A model generated the notes under the pieces. The model ran no database searches. It was not told the origin of the DNA and saw only the letters and a list, made by a program, of their open reading frames with translations. A stretch of 9,265 nucleotides of DNA from Tepidimonas sp. GTDB lineage: Bacteria; Pseudomonadota; Gammaproteobacteria; Burkholderiales; Burkholderiaceae_C. Both the position numbers and the translations under genes were made by a program. Shown here piece by piece: positions 1 through 6,097 of this stretch (within the stretch, counting starts at the first letter, position 1; each line of letters opens with the position of its first letter). The stretch spans positions 1-9,265 of the forward strand of contig JANWZF010000210.1 in NCBI GenBank assembly GCA_025054905.1. Direction: 5' to 3'.

Positions 1-2669
1 TTGTAGGTTTCATCCAGCTTCTTGCCCGAAGCGCCGGCCATGTAGATGTTGAGGCTTTGCGCCTGGTCGATCCATTTCTGGCGCCGCGCGGCGGCTTCCA
101 CCAGCCACGCCGGCTCGATTTCGAACGCGGTGCGGTACAGCTCCTTGAGTTCGCGCGGCACGCGGTCGATCGGCCACAGCGAGCCGTCGAAGTGCTTCAG
201 ATCCATGATCATCACTTCATCCCACAGGCCCAGGCGCTTCAAGTCGCGCACCAGGTAGTGGTTGATGACCGTGAATTCCCCGGACAGGTTGGACTTGACC
301 GACAGGTTGCCAAAGCATGGCTCGATCGAGGCATCCACCCCCACGATGTTGGAAATCGTGGCGGTGGGGGCAATCGCGATGCAGTTGGAGTTGCGCATGC
401 CGTCGCGCTGGATCTTGGCGCGCAGCGCGTCCCAGTCCAACGTGCGTGAGCGGTCCACCTCCAGGTAGCCGCCGCGCTCCTGCGCCAGCAGGTCCAGGGT
501 GTCGGGCGGCAGGATGCCACGATCCCACAGCGAACCCTTGAACGTGGAGTATTTGCCACGCTCCACCGCCAGGTCGCTGCTGGCCCAGTAGGCGTAGTAG
601 CACACCGCTTCCATCGAGCGGTCGGCAAATTCGACCGCTTCGGGCGAAGCGTAGGGGATGCGCAGCTCGTACAGCGCATCCTGAAAGCCCATGATGCCCA
701 GCCCCACCGGGCGATGGCGCAGGTTGGAGGTGCGCGCCTTGCTGACCGCGTAGTAGTTGATGTCGATCACGTTGTCCAGCATGCGCATGGCCACCGTGAT
801 GGTGCGCTTGAGCTTGTCGTGGTCGAGCTGTTTGCGCCCGTCGGGTCCCTCTTTGAGGTGCTGCACGAGGTTGATCGAACCCAGGTTGCACACCGCCGTT
901 TCGGTGTCGCTGGTGTTGAGCGTGATCTCCGTGCACAGGTTGGAGGAGTGCACCACGCCGACGTGCTGCTGCGGGCTGCGGATGTTGCAGGGGTCCTTGA
1001 AGGTGATCCACGGGTGCCCGGTTTCGAACAGCATGGTCAGCATCTTGCGCCACAGATCCACCGCACGCACTTTTTTGTACGGCTGGATCTCGCCGCGCGC
1101 GGCCTTTTCCTCGTAAGCCAGGTAGGCCTCTTCGAAGGCGCGGCCGACCTTGTCGTGCAGGTCGGGCACGCTGGAGGGCGAAAACAGCGTCCAGTCGCCG
1201 TTTTCCATCACGCGCTTCATGAACAGGTCCGGAATCCAGTTCGCGGTGTTCATGTCGTGCGTGCGGCGGCGGTCGTCGCCGGTGTTTTTGCGCAGCTCGA
1301 GGAACTCCTCGATGTCCAGGTGCCAGGTTTCCAGGTAGCAGCACACCGCGCCCTTGCGCTTGCCGCCCTGGTTGACCGCCACCGCAGTGTCGTTGACGAC
1401 CTTCAAAAACGGCACAACGCCCTGGCTTTCGCCATTGGTGCCCTTGATGTGGCTGCCCAGCGCGCGCACGCGCGTCCAGTCGTTGCCCAGGCCGCCAGCA
1501 AACTTGGACAGCAGCGCGTTTTCCTTGATGGCGTCGTAAATGCCTTCCAGGTCATCGGGCACGGTGGTCAGGTAGCAGCTGGACAGCTGCGAGCGCAGCG
1601 TGCCGCTGTTGAACAGCGTCGGCGTCGAGCTCATGAAGTCGAAGCTGGACAGCACCTCGTAGAACTCGATGGCGCGCGCTTCGCGGTCGATCTCGTTGAG
1701 CGCCAAGCCCATCGCCACGCGCATGAAAAAGGCTTGCGGTAGCTCGATGCGGCGCTTGCGCACGTGCAGGAAGTAGCGGTCGTACAGCGTCTGCAGGCCG
1801 AGATAGTCGAATTGCAGGTCACGCTCGGGCTTGAGCGCCGCGCCGAGCTTGGCCAGGTCGAAGGTCAGCAGCTCGGGGTTGAGCAGCTCGGCTTCCACGC
1901 CCTTCTTGATGAAGGAGGGGAAGTACTCGGCGTAACGCTCACGCATCTGGGCGTGGGTGGTTTCCTCACCCAGTACCTCCTTGTAGATGGTGTGCAGCAA
2001 CAGCCGCGCGGTCACGTAGGTGTAGTCCGGGTCGGTCTCGATCTTGGTGCGCGCAGCAAGGATGGCGGCCTTGTGCACTTCTTCCATCGGCACGCCGTCG
2101 TACAGGTTGCGCAGCGTTTCGGCCACGATCGGCTCGGCCTGCACGTCCGCGCCCAGGCCCTCGACGGCGGAGTGGATCAGGGCCTGAAGCTTGTCCAGAT
2201 CCAGCGGCCGGCGCTCTCCGCCATCCAGCACGTGAATGGTGGGGGGGACCGCCGCGGCGGGGGCTTCGCCGCGCGCGGCGCGCTCCTGTGCACGGCGTTC
2301 GCGGTACAGCACGTAGGCGCGCGCCACCTCGTGGTGGCCGTCGCGCATCAGGCCCAGCTCGACCTGGTCCTGGACGTCTTCGATGTGGAACGTGCCGCCC
2401 CCCGGGCGCGAGCGCATCAGCGCCCGCACCACGGTCTGGGTCAGCCGCTCCACCGTTTCGCGCACGCTGGCACTGGCGGCCCCCTGGGGTCCGTGGACCG
2501 CCAGAAACGCCTTGGTCATCGCGATGGCGATCTTGGCGGGCTCAAACGGCACCACCGCGCCGTTGCGGCGGATGATCTGGTAGTTGGGCAGCGTGGCGCT
2601 GCTGGTCACGCGCGGCGTGTCGGTGCTGGCGGAGGGGACGGTAGCGGGGGAAGAGGACAGGGTTGGCAT
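1..2669 (-). CDS. nrdA: Ribonucleoside-diphosphate reductase, alpha (large, catalytic) subunit, class Ia; 3' end cut by the window
   Basis: Reduces ribonucleoside diphosphates to deoxyribonucleotides in the cytoplasm, together with the radical-bearing NrdB subunit. 889 residues are visible. After a Ser/Thr-rich leader come an ATP-cone at about 28-125 (IIRRNG signature), a second, degenerate cone at about 144-225, and the ten-stranded barrel. Catalytic residues by family alignment: C365 (SSCYL) and C594 (CNLGSIN) form the redox pair; N577, C579 (thiyl radical) and E581 lie in NLCTE. The phosphate-binding PTATIS motif is at 768-773. The frame exits the window at LDETY, so the radical-transfer tyrosine pair and the C-terminal redox cysteines, probably fewer than 100 residues, lie outside. 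The ATG at 2669 has GAGGA three bases upstream and follows an NrdR-type operator. I infer that nrdB follows. The family is certain and the exact start likely. Confidence 0.97.
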   Translation of the reverse strand, partial: MPTLSSSPATVPSASTDTPRVTSSATLPNYQIIRRNGAVVPFEPAKIAIAMTKAFLAVHGPQGAASASVRETVERLTQTVVRALMRSRPGGGTFHIEDVQDQVELGLMRDGHHEVARAYVLYRERRAQERAARGEAPAAAVPPTIHVLDGGERRPLDLDKLQALIHSAVEGLGADVQAEPIVAETLRNLYDGVPMEEVHKAAILAARTKIETDPDYTYVTARLLLHTIYKEVLGEETTHAQMRERYAEYFPSFIKKGVEAELLNPELLTFDLAKLGAALKPERDLQFDYLGLQTLYDRYFLHVRKRRIELPQAFFMRVAMGLALNEIDREARAIEFYEVLSSFDFMSSTPTLFNSGTLRSQLSSCYLTTVPDDLEGIYDAIKENALLSKFAGGLGNDWTRVRALGSHIKGTNGESQGVVPFLKVVNDTAVAVNQGGKRKGAVCCYLETWHLDIEEFLELRKNTGDDRRRTHDMNTANWIPDLFMKRVMENGDWTLFSPSSVPDLHDKVGRAFEEAYLAYEEKAARGEIQPYKKVRAVDLWRKMLTMLFETGHPWITFKDPCNIRSPQQHVGVVHSSNLCTEITLNTSDTETAVCNLGSINLVQHLKEGPDGRKQLDHDKLKRTITVAMRMLDNVIDINYYAVSKARTSNLRHRPVGLGIMGFQDALYELRIPYASPEAVEFADRSMEAVCYYAYWASSDLAVERGKYSTFKGSLWDRGILPPDTLDLLAQERGGYLEVDRSRTLDWDALRAKIQRDGMRNSNCIAIAPTATISNIVGVDASIEPCFGNLSVKSNLSGEFTVINHYLVRDLKRLGLWDEVMIMDLKHFDGSLWPIDRVPRELKELYRTAFEIEPAWLVEAAARRQKWIDQAQSLNIYMAGASGKKLDETY

Positions 2670-2672
2670 GGT

Positions 2673-2677
2673 TCCTC
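2673..2677 (-). promoter_or_regulatory. nrdA ribosome binding site
   Basis: GAGGA on the minus strand, three bases before the ATG at 2669 (four if only GAGG pairs). The spacing is short but this is the only purine-rich Shine-Dalgarno-like match near the start. It supports the chosen initiation codon over internal ones. Confidence 0.6.
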
Positions 2678-2703
2678 GCAGGTCGTCAGAAAAGACCCCT
2701 TGA

Positions 2704-2719
2704 ACACTAGATCTAGTGT
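2704..2719. promoter_or_regulatory. NrdR box 1 (gene-proximal), upstream of nrdA
   Basis: ACACTAGATCTAGTGT is a perfect 16-bp palindrome; one more matching base on each side makes it 18 bp (2703-2720). It fits the NrdR consensus form acaCwAtATaTwGtgt, especially the outer ACACTA/TAGTGT arms. NrdR is the Zn-finger and ATP-cone repressor of ribonucleotide reductase genes. It normally binds paired boxes upstream of them, which is the arrangement here. The box overlaps the predicted -10. Confidence 0.88.
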
Positions 2720-2732
2720 TCGAAGTGGTCAA
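2704..2732 (-). promoter_or_regulatory. Putative sigma-70 promoter of nrdA
   Basis: On the minus strand, a -35-like TTGACC (2732-2727) is followed after exactly 17 bp by TAGTGT (2709-2704), a weak -10 that keeps the T, A and final T of the consensus. Transcription would start near 2697, leaving a leader of about 28 nt before the nrdA ATG. The -10 lies inside the gene-proximal NrdR box and the -35 lies between the two boxes, so bound NrdR would block RNA polymerase. The -10 match is poor, and the position is inferred from spacing and from the operator. Confidence 0.5.
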
Positions 2733-2735
2733 CAA

Positions 2736-2751
2736 ACACTAGCGCTAGTGT
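2736..2751. promoter_or_regulatory. NrdR box 2 (gene-distal), upstream of nrdA
   Basis: ACACTAGCGCTAGTGT is a perfect 16-bp palindrome, identical to box 1 except for the central two bases. The gap between the boxes is 16 bp and their centres are 32 bp apart, about three helical turns. Both boxes therefore face the same side of the DNA, as known for paired NrdR sites. It lies just upstream of the predicted -35. Confidence 0.88.
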
Positions 2752-2760
2752 AGCGGCTCG

Positions 2761-2782
2761 GCACCACCAGGGGTGGTGGTGC
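2761..2782 (-). terminator. Hairpin between ampD and the nrdA promoter, possible terminator
   Basis: A perfect 9-bp inverted repeat (GCACCACCA / TGGTGGTGC) with a GGGG loop on the plus strand. It lies 14 bp past the ampD stop codon and just before NrdR box 2. A stable GC-rich stem here could end or stabilise the gsp-ampD transcript and insulate nrdA. No U-rich tract follows on the minus strand, so it is not a classical intrinsic terminator. A role in mRNA 3'-end protection is equally possible. Confidence 0.4.
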
Positions 2783-2796
2783 GGCCGTACAAAATT

Positions 2797-3465
2797 TCAA
2801 TCGCGCTGGACCGGATCGATTGCTGCGGGTTGACCCGCGCTTGAGCGCGCGGCTTGGGCCAGCGCCGGGTCGGGCCGGGGGCTGGCGGTGCTGGCAAACC
2901 AGCTGGCTGGCCAGCCGGTCAGCTGGATCAGGCGCGCCCAATCGAAACCGGGGCCCGGGTCGCGTTTGCGTTGCGGGGCGACGTGTTCGTGGCCAGCCAC
3001 CGCGCGCAGCGCAGGCAGGTGCTCGCGCAGCGCGGCCAGCAGGCCGGCCAGGGCGGCGTACTGCTCCTCGCTGAAAAGCTCGCCTTCCAGCCCTTCGAGC
3101 TCGATGCCGACCGAGAAATCGTTGCAGTTGGCGTGGCCTTGCCAGCACGAGCGGCCGGCATGCCACGCGCGGCGCTCCAACGCGACGAACTGCACCCACT
3201 GGCCGTCGCGGCGGATCAGAAAGTGGCTGGAGACCTCCAGCCCCCGCAGGCCCTGGAAGTAGGGGTGGGCGTCGCAGTCCAGGGTGTTGGTGAACAGCTG
3301 CTCGATCCACGGGCCGCCGTAGTCGCCCGGCGGCAGGCTGATGCTGTGCAGCACCACGAGCCACGGCGCCACACCGGCGGGGCGTGGTCCGTGGTTGGGC
3401 GAGGGTACGAGGCGTGCACCGGGCAGCCAGGTACCCTCAGGCAGCGAGCACGGTACGGGGTGCAT
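2797..3465 (-). CDS. ampD: 1,6-anhydro-N-acetylmuramyl-L-alanine amidase AmpD
   Basis: Cytoplasmic zinc amidase (Amidase_2 fold) that removes the peptide from anhydro-muropeptides during peptidoglycan recycling. In bacteria with AmpR/AmpC it thereby keeps beta-lactamase low. Of 222 residues, the zinc ligands are H40 (VLHSISLP), H159 (AGHEH) and D169 (RKRDPG). Y69, E122 (VGIELEG) and K167 correspond to active-site Y63, E116 and K162 of Citrobacter freundii AmpD, with the offset expected for orthologs. The protein has no signal peptide, as expected for AmpD rather than periplasmic AmiD. The last 30 or so residues are an Ala/Pro-rich tail beyond the usual end of roughly 185-190 residues. The ATG at 3465 is preceded by GAGG at 5 bp; that site overlaps the gspF stop codon, so translation is probably coupled to gspF. 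Confidence 0.95.
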   Translation of the reverse strand: MHPVPCSLPEGTWLPGARLVPSPNHGPRPAGVAPWLVVLHSISLPPGDYGGPWIEQLFTNTLDCDAHPYFQGLRGLEVSSHFLIRRDGQWVQFVALERRAWHAGRSCWQGHANCNDFSVGIELEGLEGELFSEEQYAALAGLLAALREHLPALRAVAGHEHVAPQRKRDPGPGFDWARLIQLTGWPASWFASTASPRPDPALAQAARSSAGQPAAIDPVQRD

Positions 3466-3470
3466 CCCAA

Positions 3471-3475
3471 CCTCA
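3471..3475 (-). promoter_or_regulatory. ampD ribosome binding site overlapping the gspF stop
   Basis: The minus-strand TGAGG holds both the gspF stop codon TGA (3475-3473) and the Shine-Dalgarno GAGG, five bases before the ampD ATG. Ribosomes finishing gspF are placed directly on the ampD start. This fixes the ampD start and argues that the two genes share a transcript. Confidence 0.75.
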
Positions 3476-4660
3476 GCGCACCAACTGGTTGAGCTGGATG
3501 ATCGGCAGCATCACCGCCAGCACGATCAGCAGCACGATGGCCCCCAACGCGATGATCAGCAGCGGTTCCAGCCAGGTGGTCAGGCGCAGGATGCGGCGCT
3601 GCGCATCGTCGGCCAGTTGCTGGGCCGCGCGCTGCAGCATTGGCCCGAGCTGGCCGGTGTGCTCGCCCAGCCGTGCAAACGTCACCAGCAGGCCGGCCAG
3701 CGCGGGGCGGGTGGCCAGCGCCGCGGCCAGGGGCGCGCCTTCACGCACCAGGGCCAGCGCGGCGCGCACGTCGTGTTGCAGGGCCGTGTTGCGCAGCGTG
3801 TCGGCGGCGGTGGCCAGCGCGCGCAGCAGGGGCACGCCCGCTTGCACCAGCAACGCCAGGGTGGCGGCCAGCCGTGCGAGGTCGAGCTGACGCGCCAGCC
3901 GCCCGAGCAGCGGCAGCTTGAGCCAGGCGCGATCCAGCGCCAGCCGGCTGCTGGGCCGCCGCCGCAGCAGCGTCCAACCACCCCATGCCAACGCCGCCAG
4001 CGGCAGCACCAGCCAGCCTCCGCTGCGCAGTCCCTGGCTGGCGTGCAGCACCAGCACCGTCAAGGTTGGCAGCGCGCGCTTGCCGCTGGCAAAGGCCTGT
4101 GCCACCTGCGGCACGACGTAGGTCATCAAAAACACCACGATGGTCAGCGCAAACACCGTGACGATGGCTGGATACAGCGCCGCCGACAGCACCTTGTGCC
4201 GCAGCGCTTCGGCCGCTTCGCGCTCGTCGGCCAGACGCTGCAGCACCTCGCCAAGGCGTCCGCTGGTTTCGCCGGCGGCCACCACGGCACGGTAGGGCGC
4301 ATCGAACACGTGGGCGTGGCGCTGCAGGGCGCTGGCCAGGCTGCTGCCTGCGTTGACTTCGGCACGCAGCGCAGCGGTCAGGGCGGCCTGCTGCAGGTCG
4401 TCGCTTTCACGCTCCAGTTCGGCCAGGGCGCGCTCCAGGGGCAGGCCGCTGTCGACGAGGGCAGCGAGCTGGCGTGTCCAGGCCGCCAGCTGAGCGGTGC
4501 TCCAGCGCCGCATCTGGCGCGATTCGGCGGCGGTCACCTGCAGAGGGATCAGCCCTTGGGCGCGCAGCTGGGCACGGGCTGCACGGGCATGCTCGGCGGT
4601 TACGTGACCCCGTTGGCGGCGGCCATGGGTGTCCAGGGCCTGGTAGTGGAAGCTGGGCAT
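3473..4660 (-). CDS. gspF: Type II secretion system inner-membrane platform protein GspF
   Basis: Polytopic inner-membrane protein that links the GspE ATPase to pseudopilus assembly. Its 395 residues match the family length of about 400. Two T2SSF repeats are visible, at about 58-178 and 260-382, the first carrying the conserved AGETSG segment (129-134) and the second the related ARLGEHTGQLG. Hydrophobic segments at about 160-183, 215-232 and 366-386 give the usual three transmembrane helices. The N-terminal segment (FHYQALDTHGR) is also typical. The ATG at 4660 follows the gspE stop by 21 bp. No convincing Shine-Dalgarno sequence is present in that gap, so initiation probably relies on re-initiation after gspE. 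PilC of type IV pili is a paralog, but the gspM/N/D/E neighbours settle the identity. Confidence 0.96.
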   Translation of the reverse strand: MPSFHYQALDTHGRRQRGHVTAEHARAARAQLRAQGLIPLQVTAAESRQMRRWSTAQLAAWTRQLAALVDSGLPLERALAELERESDDLQQAALTAALRAEVNAGSSLASALQRHAHVFDAPYRAVVAAGETSGRLGEVLQRLADEREAAEALRHKVLSAALYPAIVTVFALTIVVFLMTYVVPQVAQAFASGKRALPTLTVLVLHASQGLRSGGWLVLPLAALAWGGWTLLRRRPSSRLALDRAWLKLPLLGRLARQLDLARLAATLALLVQAGVPLLRALATAADTLRNTALQHDVRAALALVREGAPLAAALATRPALAGLLVTFARLGEHTGQLGPMLQRAAQQLADDAQRRILRLTTWLEPLLIIALGAIVLLIVLAVMLPIIQLNQLVR

Positions 4661-4681
4661 GGTGGCGGCAACCGGGCGGGT

Positions 4682-6097
4682 TCAGTCGCGCGTGACGCGC
4701 CAGACCTCTTCGGCGCGGGTGATGCCCTGAGCCACCAGCGCATCGCCGGCCTGGCGCAGGGGCACCAGGCCGTGTGCCAGGGCGTGCTCGCGCAGCGCGG
4801 CTTCGGGTGCGCGCTCGTGGATCAGGGCACGCAGCCCCTCATCGACCGTCATCAGCTCGAACAAGCCGGTGCGGCCCAGGTAGCCGCTGTGCGCACAGGA
4901 GGCACAACCCGAGCCACCGCAGGCCGGGCAGAGTTTGCGCACCAGCCGTTGGGCCAGCACGCCCAGCAGCGAGCTGGCCAGCAAAAAAGGCTCGATCCCC
5001 ATGTCCACCAGGCGCGTGACGGCGCTGGGCGCGTCGTTGGTGTGCAGCGTGGCCAGCACCAGGTGACCGGTCAGCGATGCCTGGATGGCAATCTGCGCGG
5101 TCTCCCGGTCGCGAATTTCGCCGATCATGATCACGTCCGGATCTTGGCGCAGGATGGCGCGCAGTGCCGCGGCAAAGGTCAGATCGATCTTGGGGTTGAC
5201 CTGGGTCTGTCCGATGCCGGGCAGTTCGTACTCGATCGGGTCTTCCACCGTCATGATGTTGAGTCGCTGCGCATCCAGCCGCTGCAGCGCGGCGTAGAGC
5301 GTCGTGGTCTTGCCGCTGCCGGTGGGGCCGGTGACCAGCACGATGCCGTGCGGCTGTTGGATCAGGCGCTGGAACTCCTCCAGGGTGCGGCCCTGCATGC
5401 CGACCCCCTGCAGGCTCAGCACCCCGTCGGACTTGTCCAGCAGGCGCAGCACGGCGCGCTCGCCGTGTGCGCACGGCAGGGTGGAGACCCGCACATCCAC
5501 GGCACGTCCCCCGATGCGCAGCGTGATGCGGCCGTCTTGGGGCAGGCGCTTCTCGGCAATATCGAGTTCGGCCATGATCTTCAGGCGCGAAATCAGCGCC
5601 GCATGCAGTGCGCGGTTGGGCTGTACGACCTCCCGCAGCGTGCCGTCCACGCGCAAGCGCACGCTGGAGTGGCGCTCGTAGGGCTCGATGTGGATGTCGC
5701 TGGCGCGCTCGCGCACGGCCTGCGTCAGCAGCGCGTTGAGCATCCGGATGATCGGCGCGTCGTCAGCGGTTTCCAGCAGGTCCTCGATTTGCGGTAACTC
5801 CTGCATCAGGCGCGACAGATCGGCCTCGCTTTCGACTTCGCTGACGATGGCCGCGGCGTTGCTGGAGGAGCCGTCCGCGTAAGCGGCCTGCAGCCGCGCT
5901 TCGAAGGCCTTGTCGGCTTCCCAGCGCAGGCGACAGGGCCCGTGCACGCGCTGCACTTCGGCCAGGGCGCTCAGCAGCGCGGGACGGTTGGCCGGTGCTG
6001 GCTGGCGGGCGTACAGCCAGCGTTCACCCCGGTCCACGTGCAGCAGCACACCGTGCGCGCGGGCCCAGGCGTAGGGCAGGGGATGGGCGGCTTTCAT
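4682..6097 (-). CDS. gspE: Type II secretion system cytoplasmic ATPase GspE
   Basis: Hexameric ATPase that powers pseudopilus assembly; in the family it docks on the membrane through GspL. Its 471 residues include an N-terminal T2SSE_N-like region (about 1-100), an N2 domain with SDIHIEPYE (133-141), Walker A GPTGSGKTT (257-265), Asp box EDPIEY (285-290), Walker B region with IGEIRDRETAQIA (325-337), and His box TGHLVLATLHTNDAPSA (343-359). A zinc tetracysteine, C390-x2-C393 and C398-x2-C401, follows, then GYLGRTGLFEL. Only four residues separate the two CxxC pairs, whereas GspE homologs such as Vibrio EpsE have about 29. The open frame continues upstream in the frame overlapping gspD, but the ATG at 6097 (MKAAHPLPYAW) fits the family length and forms an ATGA overlap with the gspD stop. 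There is no good Shine-Dalgarno match, which suggests coupling. Confidence 0.97.
   Translation of the reverse strand: MKAAHPLPYAWARAHGVLLHVDRGERWLYARQPAPANRPALLSALAEVQRVHGPCRLRWEADKAFEARLQAAYADGSSSNAAAIVSEVESEADLSRLMQELPQIEDLLETADDAPIIRMLNALLTQAVRERASDIHIEPYERHSSVRLRVDGTLREVVQPNRALHAALISRLKIMAELDIAEKRLPQDGRITLRIGGRAVDVRVSTLPCAHGERAVLRLLDKSDGVLSLQGVGMQGRTLEEFQRLIQQPHGIVLVTGPTGSGKTTTLYAALQRLDAQRLNIMTVEDPIEYELPGIGQTQVNPKIDLTFAAALRAILRQDPDVIMIGEIRDRETAQIAIQASLTGHLVLATLHTNDAPSAVTRLVDMGIEPFLLASSLLGVLAQRLVRKLCPACGGSGCASCAHSGYLGRTGLFELMTVDEGLRALIHERAPEAALREHALAHGLVPLRQAGDALVAQGITRAEEVWRVTRD

Noticed and set aside
217..1344. Minus-strand open frame of 375 codons overlapping nrdA
   Set aside because: It lies in another frame of the same strand as nrdA; the translation is Arg/Pro/Gly-rich with no domain.
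714..2753. Two plus-strand open frames (714-1742 and 1764-2753)
   Set aside because: Both are antisense to nrdA, whose protein is continuous and has all expected motifs through this region. The second also crosses the NrdR operator.
3341..5797. Plus-strand open frame of 818 codons
   Set aside because: It is antisense to ampD, gspF and gspE. Its translation is a Gln/Gly/Ala/His-rich string with no domain, as produced by the complement of high-GC codons. The genes opposite have complete catalytic motifs.
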